A DNA stretch of 64,000 nt from Chryseobacterium sp. RU37D (GTDB lineage: Bacteria > Bacteroidota > Bacteroidia > Flavobacteriales > Weeksellaceae), in contig NZ_FTMM01000004.1 in the NCBI RefSeq assembly GCF_900156075.1, forward strand, positions 62,001-126,000, written 5' to 3'. The notes beneath the pieces are model-generated. The model was not told where the DNA came from, made no database searches, and saw only the letters and a program-made list of their open reading frames with translations. Of the stretch, positions 26,329 to 34,730 are shown one piece after another. How positions within the stretch are numbered: position 1 is the stretch's first letter; the number at the start of each line of letters is the position of its first letter. Made by a program: the position numbers and the translations under genes.

Positions 26329-26627
26329 TTGAAGAGAATTTTAATTAAAAAATTAAGGAAGCAAGTTAACAATTAATTTTAAGAAGTCGGCTTTTCCAGA
26401 TTACTTCATCAAACAGTTTAATGTCAAACTTTGCTCCTCTAATAAATTTATGTTAATCTTTTATTTACTTCCATAGTCTTGCACATCAATATGGCTTTCC
26501 AATTAATTGTAAGCGTATAGTAAGAGGTTTGCTTAAATTGCGCAGTGGTAAACCATGCATAAATATTGTTCCCAAAACTGCTATTTTCAAAACCTTTATA
26601 ATATTTTGTTTTTGTATGATTTATATT
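26328..26627. other. Intergenic region without a supported gene
   Basis: About 300 AT-rich bases between the tRNA terminator and the stop codon of the SCO gene. No promoter, hairpin or convincing frame was seen. Confidence 0.5.
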
Positions 26628-27308
26628 TTATTTCAACAACTTTTCTATATCTTCTATTAAAATTTCTCTGTCCGGATGGTACTCTCCTGTTAGCAGTGGT
26701 GTTTTTCCTTCTTGATCTTCGTAGTTTAATCCAGAATAATAAAGGATCGGCGTATTATCTTTATTATAACGACACCGGATATTTCCATCCTTATCCACAA
26801 GAGCAATCATACCACTATGGCTGAGATTTTCGCCGTCATCTTCATTGTCGCCTATATAAATATTAAACTGATCAGCCACACTTCCAATATAATCTCTATC
26901 ACCCGTCAGAAAATGCCAATTAGGAGATTTTACGCCTATTCTTTTTGCATGTTCTTTTAATCGTTCCGGGGTATCGTTTTCTGGGTCAATGCTTATGGAA
27001 ATTATTCCAAAATCCGGATTATTGATTTTATCTTCAATGGCCTTCATGTTGGAGTTCATCACAGGGCATATTGTGGGACATCGGCTGAAAAAAAATTCTA
27101 CCAAATATACTTTACCTAACATATCTTTATTGGTGATCTTTTTATTGTTTTGATCGATTAGCTGAAAATCCGGAACTTTCATCACGGTGTACAGATTCTT
27201 TTTAAAATAGCCCATCCCTACACCTATACCCAGAAAAAGTAAAGCAAAAATCACAATCGGGATAATAATTTTGGTTTTGCTACTGTTCTGTTTTTTATTT
27301 TTGGGCAT
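26628..27308 (-). CDS. SCO1/SenC family copper-binding thioredoxin-fold protein
   Basis: A membrane-anchored periplasmic protein of the SCO family, which delivers copper to the CuA site of cytochrome oxidase or acts in thiol redox. One N-terminal helix spans about residues 13-34. The copper ligands are Cys77 and Cys81 in RCPTICPVM and His164 in LSHSGMIALVD. The start at 27308 is chosen because a purine-rich stretch precedes it; an upstream ATG at 27335 would add nine residues. It overlaps the YHS gene by 14 bases, indicating translational coupling. Confidence 0.9.
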   Translation of the reverse strand: MPKNKKQNSSKTKIIIPIVIFALLFLGIGVGMGYFKKNLYTVMKVPDFQLIDQNNKKITNKDMLGKVYLVEFFFSRCPTICPVMNSNMKAIEDKINNPDFGIISISIDPENDTPERLKEHAKRIGVKSPNWHFLTGDRDYIGSVADQFNIYIGDNEDDGENLSHSGMIALVDKDGNIRCRYNKDNTPILYYSGLNYEDQEGKTPLLTGEYHPDREILIEDIEKLLK

Positions 27309-27567
27309 ACTTCTCAGGATTTTTTTTGAATACATCTCTACAATATGTACTGCAAAAGCCGTACATTTTATTTTTATAAATTGCTGTATCCTTCATATAA
27401 GGTTCTGTCGGCATATTGCAGATTGGGTCTTCCGCATTCACAAATTTCGGTTTTGCTCTAGAATTTGAAGGTACTGTATGTTTTTTATGGTTTACTTTTG
27501 GCGTCCCTTGTGCACAGGCCAATAATGAAACTGACAATGATGCCGCTAAAATTATTTTTGATTTCAT
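27295..27567 (-). CDS. YHS-domain lipoprotein
   Basis: A 90-residue lipoprotein (SLLACAQG, Cys18) whose C-terminal half is a YHS domain: DPICNM, then KMYGFCSTYCRDVFKKNPEKYA. YHS domains occur in heavy-metal ATPases and metal chaperones. The Cys residues in ICNM and FCSTYC are plausible copper ligands. The gene overlaps the downstream SCO gene by 14 bases, so the two probably work together in periplasmic copper handling. Confidence 0.88.
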   Translation of the reverse strand: MKSKIILAASLSVSLLACAQGTPKVNHKKHTVPSNSRAKPKFVNAEDPICNMPTEPYMKDTAIYKNKMYGFCSTYCRDVFKKNPEKYAQK

Positions 27568-28216
27568 TTTAAATTAAAATTAATAGTGGTGGATGTATTC
27601 AATGATTTAAATTTAATATTAATTTTCTTACAAAGCTCACAAAAATCTAAACTATAAAAGTTAGCATACATTGAGGCTCAGGATTGAGATATTAAGCTTT
27701 TGAAAAAATATTAAATTCAATTAAAAATTTAGTTTAACTTGAATTAAGCTAAAGGTGGATGAAAAATCCTGGAGATATATTCTGAAGTACGGAAGTTTAT
27801 CACCTTTTGATTCATTTTATTGAACTGGTCTTCAGATTAATTGTTCTCCGAAAAAGTGAAAATGCCATTATGAGAGAAAATACATCCAATCTTCTAATTT
27901 TAATATTTTGATTATTACTGGTCTGCTTTTCAGTTTTATCAAATTTTTTTTCAATATAGATTTTCCATTACAAGTAGATTGAGAAATGTTTCTGTTTTCA
28001 CAAAGGCTTTTACAATATAATCATAATTGAGTACATAATTTACCAATGACAAAACCGAACGTATCGCAATCGTGAAAATAATAATATGGAAAAAAAACCT
28101 CAACTTTTAATCTTGTAGTACAAATATACTATTCAATCGTATTTCATTTATGACGAAAGTAATTTTAGGCAGACTTTATATCTCATAAATAGATAATGAA
28201 TCTTTAGGAAAAGTAA
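27568..28216. other. Long intergenic region with a possible gene remnant
   Basis: These 649 bases separate the YHS gene from the metal ATPase gene, all on the minus strand. Between stops at 27837-27839 and 27744-27746 one minus-strand frame reads INFRTSEYISRIFHPPLA, which looks like the end of a real protein, but upstream frames are broken. A decayed secreted protein gene is likely. The rest is AT-rich with no clear signal. Confidence 0.4.
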
Positions 28217-30169
28217 TCAAAACTTCATCCTTTGAATTCTCACGGCATTTAAAATTGCTAACAAAGCTACACCAACATCTGCAAAAACAGCTTCCCACAT
28301 GGTTGCAATACCGCTGGTACCGAGAATTAAAACAACTCCTTTTACAGCAAAAGCTAGGATAATGTTTTGCCATACTATTTTTTTAGTTTGCTTTCCAATA
28401 TTGATTGCCATTGGTATTTTACTTGGTTTATCATCCTGAATAACAACATCAGCAGTTTCAATTGTAGCATCGCTTCCAAGCCCCCCCATTGCAATTCCGA
28501 CATCGCTTAAAGCCACAACGGGTGCATCATTTACACCATCACCTACAAAAGCTACAGTCTGATTTTTTGCTTTAATTTCTTTTACCTTGTTTACTTTATC
28601 TTCGGGAAGAAGGTCACCATAAGCATTCTGAATTCCTAATATATTAGCGACATACTTTACAACAGCCGTTTTATCGCCGCTAAGCATGGTGGTTTTTACG
28701 TTTAATAATTTTAATTTCTTGATGGTTAATTGTGCATCGGCTTTTACAGAATCCGCAATCGTAAGATAACCGGCAAATTTTTTATCATAAGCAACTGCAA
28801 TTATAGTATAAACAATATTATCGGGGTTAAAATCATAATTGATATCGAACCTATCCATTAATTTAAAATTCCCAACCAAGAGTTCTTTTCTGTTAACAAC
28901 TGCTTTTAGGCCATGGCCGGCAATTTCTTCCATATTTTTCAACTCAATGGAATGATCAATTTCTCCGGCATATTCATGAATGGCGGTTGCGACCGGATGT
29001 GAGCTTTTACTTTCTAAGGCATTAATGAGCTTTAAAATATCTTCTTTGTTAAATTCATTATTAAAAACTACTTCCTGTACTTTAAATATCCCTTCCGTCA
29101 TGGTTCCGGTTTTATCCATCACCACATCCTGAACATTGGCCAAAACATCCAGAAAATTACTTCCTTTAAATAAAATTCCGTTCCGGCTTCCGGCACCGAT
29201 CCCTCCAAAATATCCCAGCGGAATGGAAATCACTAATGCGCACGGGCATGAAATCACAAGAAAAATCAGCGCTCTGTATAACCAGCTTTTAAACATATAA
29301 TCTTCAACGAAAAAATAAGGTAAAAGGGCAATTCCAATAGCTAAAAATACAACAATGGGCGTATACACTTTTGCGAATTTCCTGATGAATAATTCTGTCG
29401 GCGCCTTTTGAGCCGTTGCATTCTGAACCAGTTCTAAAATTTTACTCAGCTTGCTGTCTTTATAAGCAGTGGTAACTTTTATCTGGCTGACTGTATTCAG
29501 ATTAATCATTCCCGCCAAAACTTTTTCTCCTTTTGACTTAGTATCGGGCTTACTTTCGCCCGTCAGTGCTGACGTATTAAATGAAGCCGTTTCAGAGAGT
29601 AATTCTCCGTCTAAGCCAAGCCTTTCACCGGATTTTAACTGAACGATTTCCCCGATGCTTACGCTTTGGGCCTTTACAGTCTGCGGTTTTCCATATTTTA
29701 GAATGGTAACCACATCGGGGCGCTGGTCAAGGAGAGATTTGATATTGGTTTTTGCCCGTGTGACAGCCAAGGCCTGAAAAACTTCCCCGACGGAATAGAA
29801 AAGCATTACCGCAACTCCTTCCGGAAATTCGCCGATAGCCAAAGCACCGATTGTGGCTATCCCCATCAGGAAAAATTCTGAAAATATGTCTCCGTTTCTG
29901 ATGCTTTCAAAAGCTTCTTTCAAAACGGGTAACCCCACCGGAATATATGCAATCAGATACCAGGTAAGGCGGATCCAGCCGGAAAACCACTCAGCTTTTA
30001 TAAACTTATCTAAAGCAATCCCTATTAAAAGTAAAGCAAAAGAAATAATGGCAGGAACGAACATTTTAAATGCAGATTTGTATCCTATATCATGAGAATG
30101 GTCGTGGTTATGACCTTCATGGCCGTGATTATGTTCTTTTTTTTCTTTTGTACTACAGCATCCTTCCAT
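28217..30169 (-). CDS. Zn/Cd-type P1B heavy-metal ATPase
   Basis: Exports divalent heavy metals at the cost of ATP. Instead of an HMA domain the N-terminus has Cys4-Cys5 and a His-rich tract over residues 13-26. Motifs in order are TGES 203-206, CPC 308-310 in the metal-binding helix, the phosphorylation site DKTGT starting at Asp352, HP 391-392 and GDGVNDAP 543-550. Lys610 in helix 7 and the DVG (631-633) in helix 8 match the P1B-2 (Zn/Cd/Pb) subgroup rather than copper pumps. A Fur-family gene lies 44 bases upstream on the same strand and probably controls it. Confidence 0.92.
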   Translation of the reverse strand: MEGCCSTKEKKEHNHGHEGHNHDHSHDIGYKSAFKMFVPAIISFALLLIGIALDKFIKAEWFSGWIRLTWYLIAYIPVGLPVLKEAFESIRNGDIFSEFFLMGIATIGALAIGEFPEGVAVMLFYSVGEVFQALAVTRAKTNIKSLLDQRPDVVTILKYGKPQTVKAQSVSIGEIVQLKSGERLGLDGELLSETASFNTSALTGESKPDTKSKGEKVLAGMINLNTVSQIKVTTAYKDSKLSKILELVQNATAQKAPTELFIRKFAKVYTPIVVFLAIGIALLPYFFVEDYMFKSWLYRALIFLVISCPCALVISIPLGYFGGIGAGSRNGILFKGSNFLDVLANVQDVVMDKTGTMTEGIFKVQEVVFNNEFNKEDILKLINALESKSSHPVATAIHEYAGEIDHSIELKNMEEIAGHGLKAVVNRKELLVGNFKLMDRFDINYDFNPDNIVYTIIAVAYDKKFAGYLTIADSVKADAQLTIKKLKLLNVKTTMLSGDKTAVVKYVANILGIQNAYGDLLPEDKVNKVKEIKAKNQTVAFVGDGVNDAPVVALSDVGIAMGGLGSDATIETADVVIQDDKPSKIPMAINIGKQTKKIVWQNIILAFAVKGVVLILGTSGIATMWEAVFADVGVALLAILNAVRIQRMKF

Positions 30170-30213
30170 AACTTAATTTTTTTATCAAAATTAAGTCTAA
30201 ACGAAATGCAACA

Positions 30214-30633
30214 CTATTGCAAACCTTCCAGGCAGTTTTCGCATATTCCCTTTGCAAATAGCCTTATTTCATCTATCCTGAAATTGGTCTGAATATTTTC
30301 CGGAAACGAAATATCTTCTCTGCAGGTCGTCTGCTTGCAGATTTTGCAGTAGAAATGAAGATGCCAGTCTTTATGTGTGTGCTCATTGCAACCATCGTAG
30401 CAAAGCATATATTTTGTCGTCGCATTTTCCTGGATGCTGTGAACGATACCTTTTTCTTCAAAGGTTTTTAAAGTCCTGTAAATGGTCGTTCTATCAGCAT
30501 TATCAAAATGATTCTCAATTTCAGACAAAGACAATGCTGTCTCCTGAGAGCTCAGAAAATCATACACCAAAATCCTCATGCTGGTAGGCTTGGTGTTTTT
30601 GTCCATTAATTTACTTTCGATGTCTTTTTTCAT
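30214..30633 (-). CDS. Fur-family metalloregulator
   Basis: A 139-residue Fur-type repressor. The winged helix includes LSLSEIENHFDNADRTTIYRTLKTFEEKGIV in two parts (residues 35-65). The metal-sensing HLHFYCKIC segment has His91, His93, Cys96 and Cys99, and a second Cys pair is Cys131/Cys134. This set resembles Zur-like zinc sensors. It is upstream of the Zn/Cd ATPase gene, so it may control zinc export or balance. It is not the global Fur on present evidence. Confidence 0.85.
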   Translation of the reverse strand: MKKDIESKLMDKNTKPTSMRILVYDFLSSQETALSLSEIENHFDNADRTTIYRTLKTFEEKGIVHSIQENATTKYMLCYDGCNEHTHKDWHLHFYCKICKQTTCREDISFPENIQTNFRIDEIRLFAKGICENCLEGLQ

Positions 30634-30971
30634 GACCCGATAGAAATATTTGCATTAATTTGACTACTAATTTACAATTTTGTATTGATTTAATCGAAAA
30701 GAACATTTGCTTAGAATACACAATTGATATTTAAAAAAGAAAATATTTTTCAAGTACAAATCAAATGGTTAGATTTTCATTTAATCTAAATCAAATATTT
30801 ACTGTACCCGTTATGTATTTTGAATTTTTGTATTTCCCACGTTTTGATGATATCGGATAACAAAAAGGTTAAAGAAAAATGAGAAATATTATTAATAAAA
30901 ATGTAATGGTATATTTTAAGTTTAAACTAAATTTATAAGCCTTAATTCAAAAAACTATTTAATTTTATAGA
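30634..30971. other. Divergent intergenic region with part of a dispersed repeat
   Basis: The spacer between the Fur-family gene and aroQ. Bases 30814-30845 are a near copy (27 of 31) of the left arm of the inverted repeat at 40603-40701. No exact TAnnTTTG box was found, and no gene. Confidence 0.5.
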
Positions 30972-31379
30972 ATGAAAGTTTTAATCATTAATGGACCTAA
31001 TCTAAACCTATTAGGAACAAGGGAGCCGGAAATTTACGGAACAACTTCAATGGAAGATTATTTGGAGAATTTGAAATTCGAATTTCCTTCTCATGAAATA
31101 CAATATTATCAATCAAATATTGAAGGTGAGATTATTAACAGGCTTCAGGCAGATGATTTTGATGCACTGGTAATTAATCCTGGAGCCTTTACTCATTACT
31201 CTTATGCAATCGCGGATTGTTTAAAAAATATTCAGAAGCAAAAAGTAGAAATTCATATTAGTAATGTTTACAAGAGAGAGGAATTTCGCCAGAAGTCTGT
31301 GACGGCTGCGAATACTGATGCGGTTTTGTCTGGATTTGGGATGGAAGGATATCGATTGGCTGTTTTGAGCTTAAAATAA
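30972..31379 (+). CDS. aroQ: Type II 3-dehydroquinate dehydratase
   Basis: Removes water from 3-dehydroquinate in the shikimate pathway. The 135-residue product shows NGPNLNLLGTREPEIYG with catalytic Tyr22, NPGAFTHYS with His75, and EIHISN with Glu93 and the proton donor His95, followed by REEFR. It stands alone; a large inverted repeat follows. Confidence 0.96.
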   Translation: MKVLIINGPNLNLLGTREPEIYGTTSMEDYLENLKFEFPSHEIQYYQSNIEGEIINRLQADDFDALVINPGAFTHYSYAIADCLKNIQKQKVEIHISNVYKREEFRQKSVTAANTDAVLSGFGMEGYRLAVLSLK

Positions 31380-31392
31380 ATCTTGTTTAAAA

Positions 31393-31643
31393 ATGCTTCG
31401 ACAAGCTCCTTTAGATTTGCAAATTAACAGGAAAAGAGAACTTTCATTCTGGATCAACCCCTTACTAATGAGCTTTTAAAGCCCGTATTTCTATTTGAAT
31501 TTTAATGAAAGAAAGGACATTTAATTCTTTATCAACATATGAATTTTATTCCGAGCGAGTCTTAGTTCAATTAAATGCTTTTTTTCTTTTTTTAAAGTTA
31601 TTATTTCCTCTTTTTGCAAATCTAAAGGAGCTTGTCGAAGCAT
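31393..31643. repeat. MITE-like element with perfect 31-bp inverted arms
   Basis: Arms at 31393-31423 and 31613-31643 are exact reverse complements and contain TTCGACAAGCTC. The 189-base interior has no gene. As RNA it would make a long hairpin after aroQ. Confidence 0.75.
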
Positions 31644-31711
31644 CTCAAAAACAATAAAATTTTACAGTTTACCATAAAAGAAATCCACTTTCCTTTTTGT
31701 AATTTTGAAAC

Positions 31712-33220
31712 ATGGAGATGACATATTTAATTATCGGATTTATTGCCGGGGGAATTCTTGGAGCGGTTATTTTGTATTTAGTACTGAAATCAGCAATGGT
31801 TTCAAGAAATTCTTATGATAAACTGAACAATTTACACATTAAAAACAATTCTGATTTAGAAAATTCTAATCTTAAAATTCAAGAGCTCACACAAATCATT
31901 AGCAAAGAAAAACAAGCCAGCCTGCAGCAGACTGATCTTTTAAACGATCTGAAAAACGAGTTTGCGAAAATTTCTGCAGTACATTCTTCTTTAAACGCCC
32001 AGTTTTTAGAGCAAAAAGAAATCAATGCAAAGCAAACATCTCAAATTGAGAGTCTTTTACTAGAAAAACAGAACTTTTTCGCAAAAAACTCTGAACTTTC
32101 TGCCATCAACGAAAGCTTACAAAAGTCTTTGGAAACGCAGAAAGAAGAAATTGTAAAAATACAGGAAGAGTCTAAGCTTCAATTTGAGAATCTGGCCAAT
32201 AAAATTTTAGAAGAAAAAACAGAGAAATTCACCACGCTTAATCAAAATAATTTAAAAACAATCCTTGAGCCCTTCCAGGAAAGAATTGTTGAATTAAAAA
32301 ACCGTGTGAATGAAGCTTATGAAAAGGAAAATAAAGAACGTTTTTCTCTGGCGGAAAAGGTAAAAGAACTGGCAGAACTGAACCAGCAGATTTCGGAAGA
32401 CGCAAAAAAATTAACCCGAGCTCTGAAAGGAGAAAGCAAAACACAAGGAAACTGGGGCGAAATGATCCTTGAAAGCATTCTTGAAAAATCCGGATTGGTA
32501 AAAGGAAGGGAATATTTCCTTGAACATGAGCTGAAAGATGAAGACAACAAAGCTCTTTTCTCAGAATTTTCCGGAAAAAAAATGCGCCCCGATGCAGTAG
32601 TAAAATATCCTGACGAAAGAAATGTAATCATTGATTCTAAGGTTTCTCTTACAGCATTTACAGAACTGGTTGATGAGACGAAGCAGGATGTTTATCTGAT
32701 GAAACTGAACCAGCATTTGAGCTCAATTAAAAACCACATCACCCAGCTAAGCCAGAAAGCATACGACGATTACGGAAAATCTCTGGATTTTGTAATGATG
32801 TTTATCCCAAGCGAACCGGCTTATATCGCCGCCATGCAAGCTGATCAGAATCTCTGGAACTTTGCATATGAAAGGAGAATTTTATTGCTTAACCCTAGCA
32901 ATTTAATTACCTCCTTAAAATTGATCGCTGATCTCTGGAAACGAGAATATCAAAACAGGAACTCCATGGAAATTGCAGACCGCGGCGCTAAATTGTATGA
33001 TAAATTCGTAGGTTTTGTAGAAAATCTGGAGAAAGTTGGCAAAAACTTAGATCAGGCAAAAAATGTTTATAACGATGCTTATAAACAGCTTTCGACAGGA
33101 AACGACAATCTAGTGACTCAAACGCAAAAGTTGAAATCATTAGGAATCAAAAATAAAAAAGATCTTCCGCAAAGCCTGATTGATAATTCACAAATCACAC
33201 TGGAAACACCAGAAGAATAA
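31712..33220 (+). CDS. rmuC: RmuC-family DNA recombination protein
   Basis: A predicted membrane-anchored nuclease-like protein that limits inversions and rearrangements between repeats in E. coli. An N-terminal helix (YLIIGFIAGGILGAVILYL) is followed by about 130 residues of coiled coil. The RmuC core then follows, including TQGNWGEMILESILEKSGLVKGREYF and the PD-(D/E)XK-like segment RPDAVVKYPDERNVIIDSKVSL in two parts. Length 502 fits the family. It ends at its own terminator. Confidence 0.93.
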   Translation: MEMTYLIIGFIAGGILGAVILYLVLKSAMVSRNSYDKLNNLHIKNNSDLENSNLKIQELTQIISKEKQASLQQTDLLNDLKNEFAKISAVHSSLNAQFLEQKEINAKQTSQIESLLLEKQNFFAKNSELSAINESLQKSLETQKEEIVKIQEESKLQFENLANKILEEKTEKFTTLNQNNLKTILEPFQERIVELKNRVNEAYEKENKERFSLAEKVKELAELNQQISEDAKKLTRALKGESKTQGNWGEMILESILEKSGLVKGREYFLEHELKDEDNKALFSEFSGKKMRPDAVVKYPDERNVIIDSKVSLTAFTELVDETKQDVYLMKLNQHLSSIKNHITQLSQKAYDDYGKSLDFVMMFIPSEPAYIAAMQADQNLWNFAYERRILLLNPSNLITSLKLIADLWKREYQNRNSMEIADRGAKLYDKFVGFVENLEKVGKNLDQAKNVYNDAYKQLSTGNDNLVTQTQKLKSLGIKNKKDLPQSLIDNSQITLETPEE

Positions 33221-33227
33221 AATTTAG

Positions 33228-33254
33228 AACCTCGGATCATATTTGAGGTTTTTT
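33228..33254 (+). terminator. Terminator after rmuC
   Basis: AACCTC pairs with GAGGTT around an 11-base loop, followed by T residues. Confidence 0.6.
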
Positions 33255-33283
33255 ATTTAATGGATTTAAAGATAAATTTTACA

Positions 33284-33291
33284 TAATTTTG
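33284..33291 (+). promoter_or_regulatory. -7 promoter box directly before the TrmH-type gene
   Basis: TAATTTTG matches TAnnTTTG and ends only 4 bases before the ATG at 33296. If used, the transcript would be leaderless or nearly so. Confidence 0.45.
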
Positions 33292-33295
33292 CGGA

Positions 33296-34063
33296 ATGTT
33301 AATAGAAAGTTTCCAAAACGAAAAAATAAAATATATCACTAAACTTCTTACAGACAATAGATTTAGAAAAAAATCGAATGTATTTGTGGTGGAAGGTCGG
33401 CAGGAAAATGACCGTGCTCAGGAATACGGTTTTGAGACTGTAGAATTTTATATTTGTGAAAATATTTTTCAGAAAGAATTACCCAAAGGAAAAGTTCATC
33501 TGGTGAGCGATAAAGTCTATGAAAAAATAGCTTACAGAGGAAGTTCTGAGGGAATTATCGGAATTTATAAAACAAAAGAGACTAAATTGTCTTCATTCAA
33601 GCCAAAAGAAGATTCTACTATAATTATTGTGGAAGGCGTAGAAAAACCCGGAAATCTAGGTGCAATTTTACGCAGTTGTGAAGCTTTTGGAATTGATGCT
33701 TTGATTGTTTCTGACGGGAAAACAGATTTTTATAACCCGAATGTCATCAGATCAAGTGTGGGATGTCTTTTCGGAATGAATGTATTTCAGGCAGATAATC
33801 AAGAAACGTTGGAATTTTTGCAGAAAAAAAATTTCAATATATATACAACCATTATGGATGAAACAGCGGAAGATCTTTATGTAAGGAATTTTAAACAAAA
33901 ATCTGCAATTTTATTCGGCACCGAGCATTCGGGATTAAGTGATTTCTGGATCGGTAAAGGAAAGAATACATTAATTCCCATGTTTGGAAGCATCGATTCC
34001 CTGAATTTGAGTAATGCAGTAGCTATTACCTGCTATGAAACTTTGAGACAGAAAAAAGAATAA
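33296..34063 (+). CDS. TrmH/SpoU-family RNA ribose methyltransferase
   Basis: A 255-residue SPOUT methyltransferase that 2'-O-methylates rRNA or tRNA with S-adenosylmethionine. An N-terminal substrate-binding domain (residues 1-100, KKSNVFVVEGRQE) precedes the knotted SPOUT fold. Motif 1 is EKPGNLGAILRSCEAFGID, motif 2 is ILFGTEHSGLSD and motif 3 is IPMFGSIDSLNLSNAVAI. The N-terminal domain suggests a 23S rRNA target as in RlmB/AviRb-like enzymes, but the position cannot be predicted. Confidence 0.92.
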   Translation: MLIESFQNEKIKYITKLLTDNRFRKKSNVFVVEGRQENDRAQEYGFETVEFYICENIFQKELPKGKVHLVSDKVYEKIAYRGSSEGIIGIYKTKETKLSSFKPKEDSTIIIVEGVEKPGNLGAILRSCEAFGIDALIVSDGKTDFYNPNVIRSSVGCLFGMNVFQADNQETLEFLQKKNFNIYTTIMDETAEDLYVRNFKQKSAILFGTEHSGLSDFWIGKGKNTLIPMFGSIDSLNLSNAVAITCYETLRQKKE

Positions 34064-34158
34064 TATTTCATTGTTAGTCCCTGGGTTGACCATTGTTTGT
34101 TTTTAGACGTAATTTTACTCATTATCTATTACTCAAAAATAGTAATAGCGCATAAAAA

Positions 34159-34182
34159 AACCGCGTCACTGGGTGAGCGGTT
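34159..34182 (-). terminator. Terminator of the Ala-rich lipoprotein gene
   Basis: On the minus strand AACCGC-TCAC pairs with GTGA-C-GCGGTT around CCA, followed by a T7 tract. It lies 27 bases past the stop codon and may also stop transcripts from the methyltransferase gene. Confidence 0.75.
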
Positions 34183-34209
34183 CTTTTATTTTTTAAGCGT
34201 AAGCTAAAA

Positions 34210-34548
34210 TTATTTCTTAGCAGCTTCTTTAGTTGCATCTTTAGCAGCATCAGCAGCACCTTTAGCAGCGTCAGCAGCACCTTTAGCAGCGTCAGCAGCA
34301 CCTTTAGTAGCAGCCTTAGCAGCATCAGCTCCAGCAGCAGTAGCAGCAGCAGCAGCATCTTTAGTTGCATCTACAGCAGTAGTAGCAGCAGAATCAACAA
34401 CTTTAGCAGCAGAATCAACTACAACAGCAGCAGAATCAGCAGTAGTAGCAGCAGCAGAATCAGCTCCTTCAGTAGCAGTAGCTTCAGTTTTTTTACAAGC
34501 AACTAAAGAGATTGCAGCGATAGCAGCTACGAATAATGACTTTTTCAT
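34210..34548 (-). CDS. Alanine-rich repeat lipoprotein
   Basis: A 112-residue lipoprotein (lipid Cys18 in LVACKK). After a Thr/Asp/Ala segment, the C-terminal half is made of heptad-like units GAADAAK, three near-perfect copies in a row, with similar flanking units. Such a sequence forms a long amphipathic helix with Lys on one face. Small Ala/Lys-rich envelope lipoproteins can be abundant helical spacers. No enzymatic role is likely. The 21-base DNA repeat makes copy number prone to change. Confidence 0.7.
   Translation of the reverse strand: MKKSLFVAAIAAISLVACKKTEATATEGADSAAATTADSAAVVVDSAAKVVDSAATTAVDATKDAAAAATAAGADAAKAATKGAADAAKGAADAAKGAADAAKDATKEAAKK
34256..34320 (-). repeat. 21-bp tandem repeat inside the lipoprotein gene
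   Basis: Three near-identical 21-base units encode GAADAAK, flanked by more diverged units. This is a likely site of slippage. Confidence 0.6.
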
Positions 34549-34616
34549 AATAAATTAAATTTAATTTTGTTAATATTGTTTTATAAAATCTTTTCTGTTC
34601 TATTATTTGAACAAGA

Positions 34617-34624
34617 CAAAGGTA
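34617..34624 (-). promoter_or_regulatory. -7 promoter box of the Ala-rich lipoprotein gene
   Basis: On the minus strand the bases are TACCTTTG, matching TAnnTTTG, 69 bases before the ATG. It is divergent from the identical box at 34663-34670. Confidence 0.5.
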
Positions 34625-34638
34625 TAGCAGATAGAAAA

Positions 34639-34670
34639 TTTGTTTAGGAAAAATAATTGTAATACCTTTG
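34639..34670 (+). promoter_or_regulatory. Promoter of the membrane-protein/lipoprotein pair
   Basis: TTTG (34639-34642), a 20-base spacer and TACCTTTG (34663-34670) fit the consensus, 60 bases before the TTG start at 34731. Confidence 0.65.
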
Positions 34671-34730
34671 TAAAATAATTTTACAATTAAACGATACTGA
34701 AAATCAATAAACTAATCATTTTTACAAAAT

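Noticed and set aside
26555-26824. An 89-codon plus-strand frame
   Set aside because: It mostly overlaps the end of the SCO gene in antisense and has unnatural composition.
34256-34320. 21-bp tandem repeats considered as a CRISPR array
   Set aside because: The units are adjacent with no spacers and are in frame in a lipoprotein gene. No CRISPR array was seen anywhere in the window.
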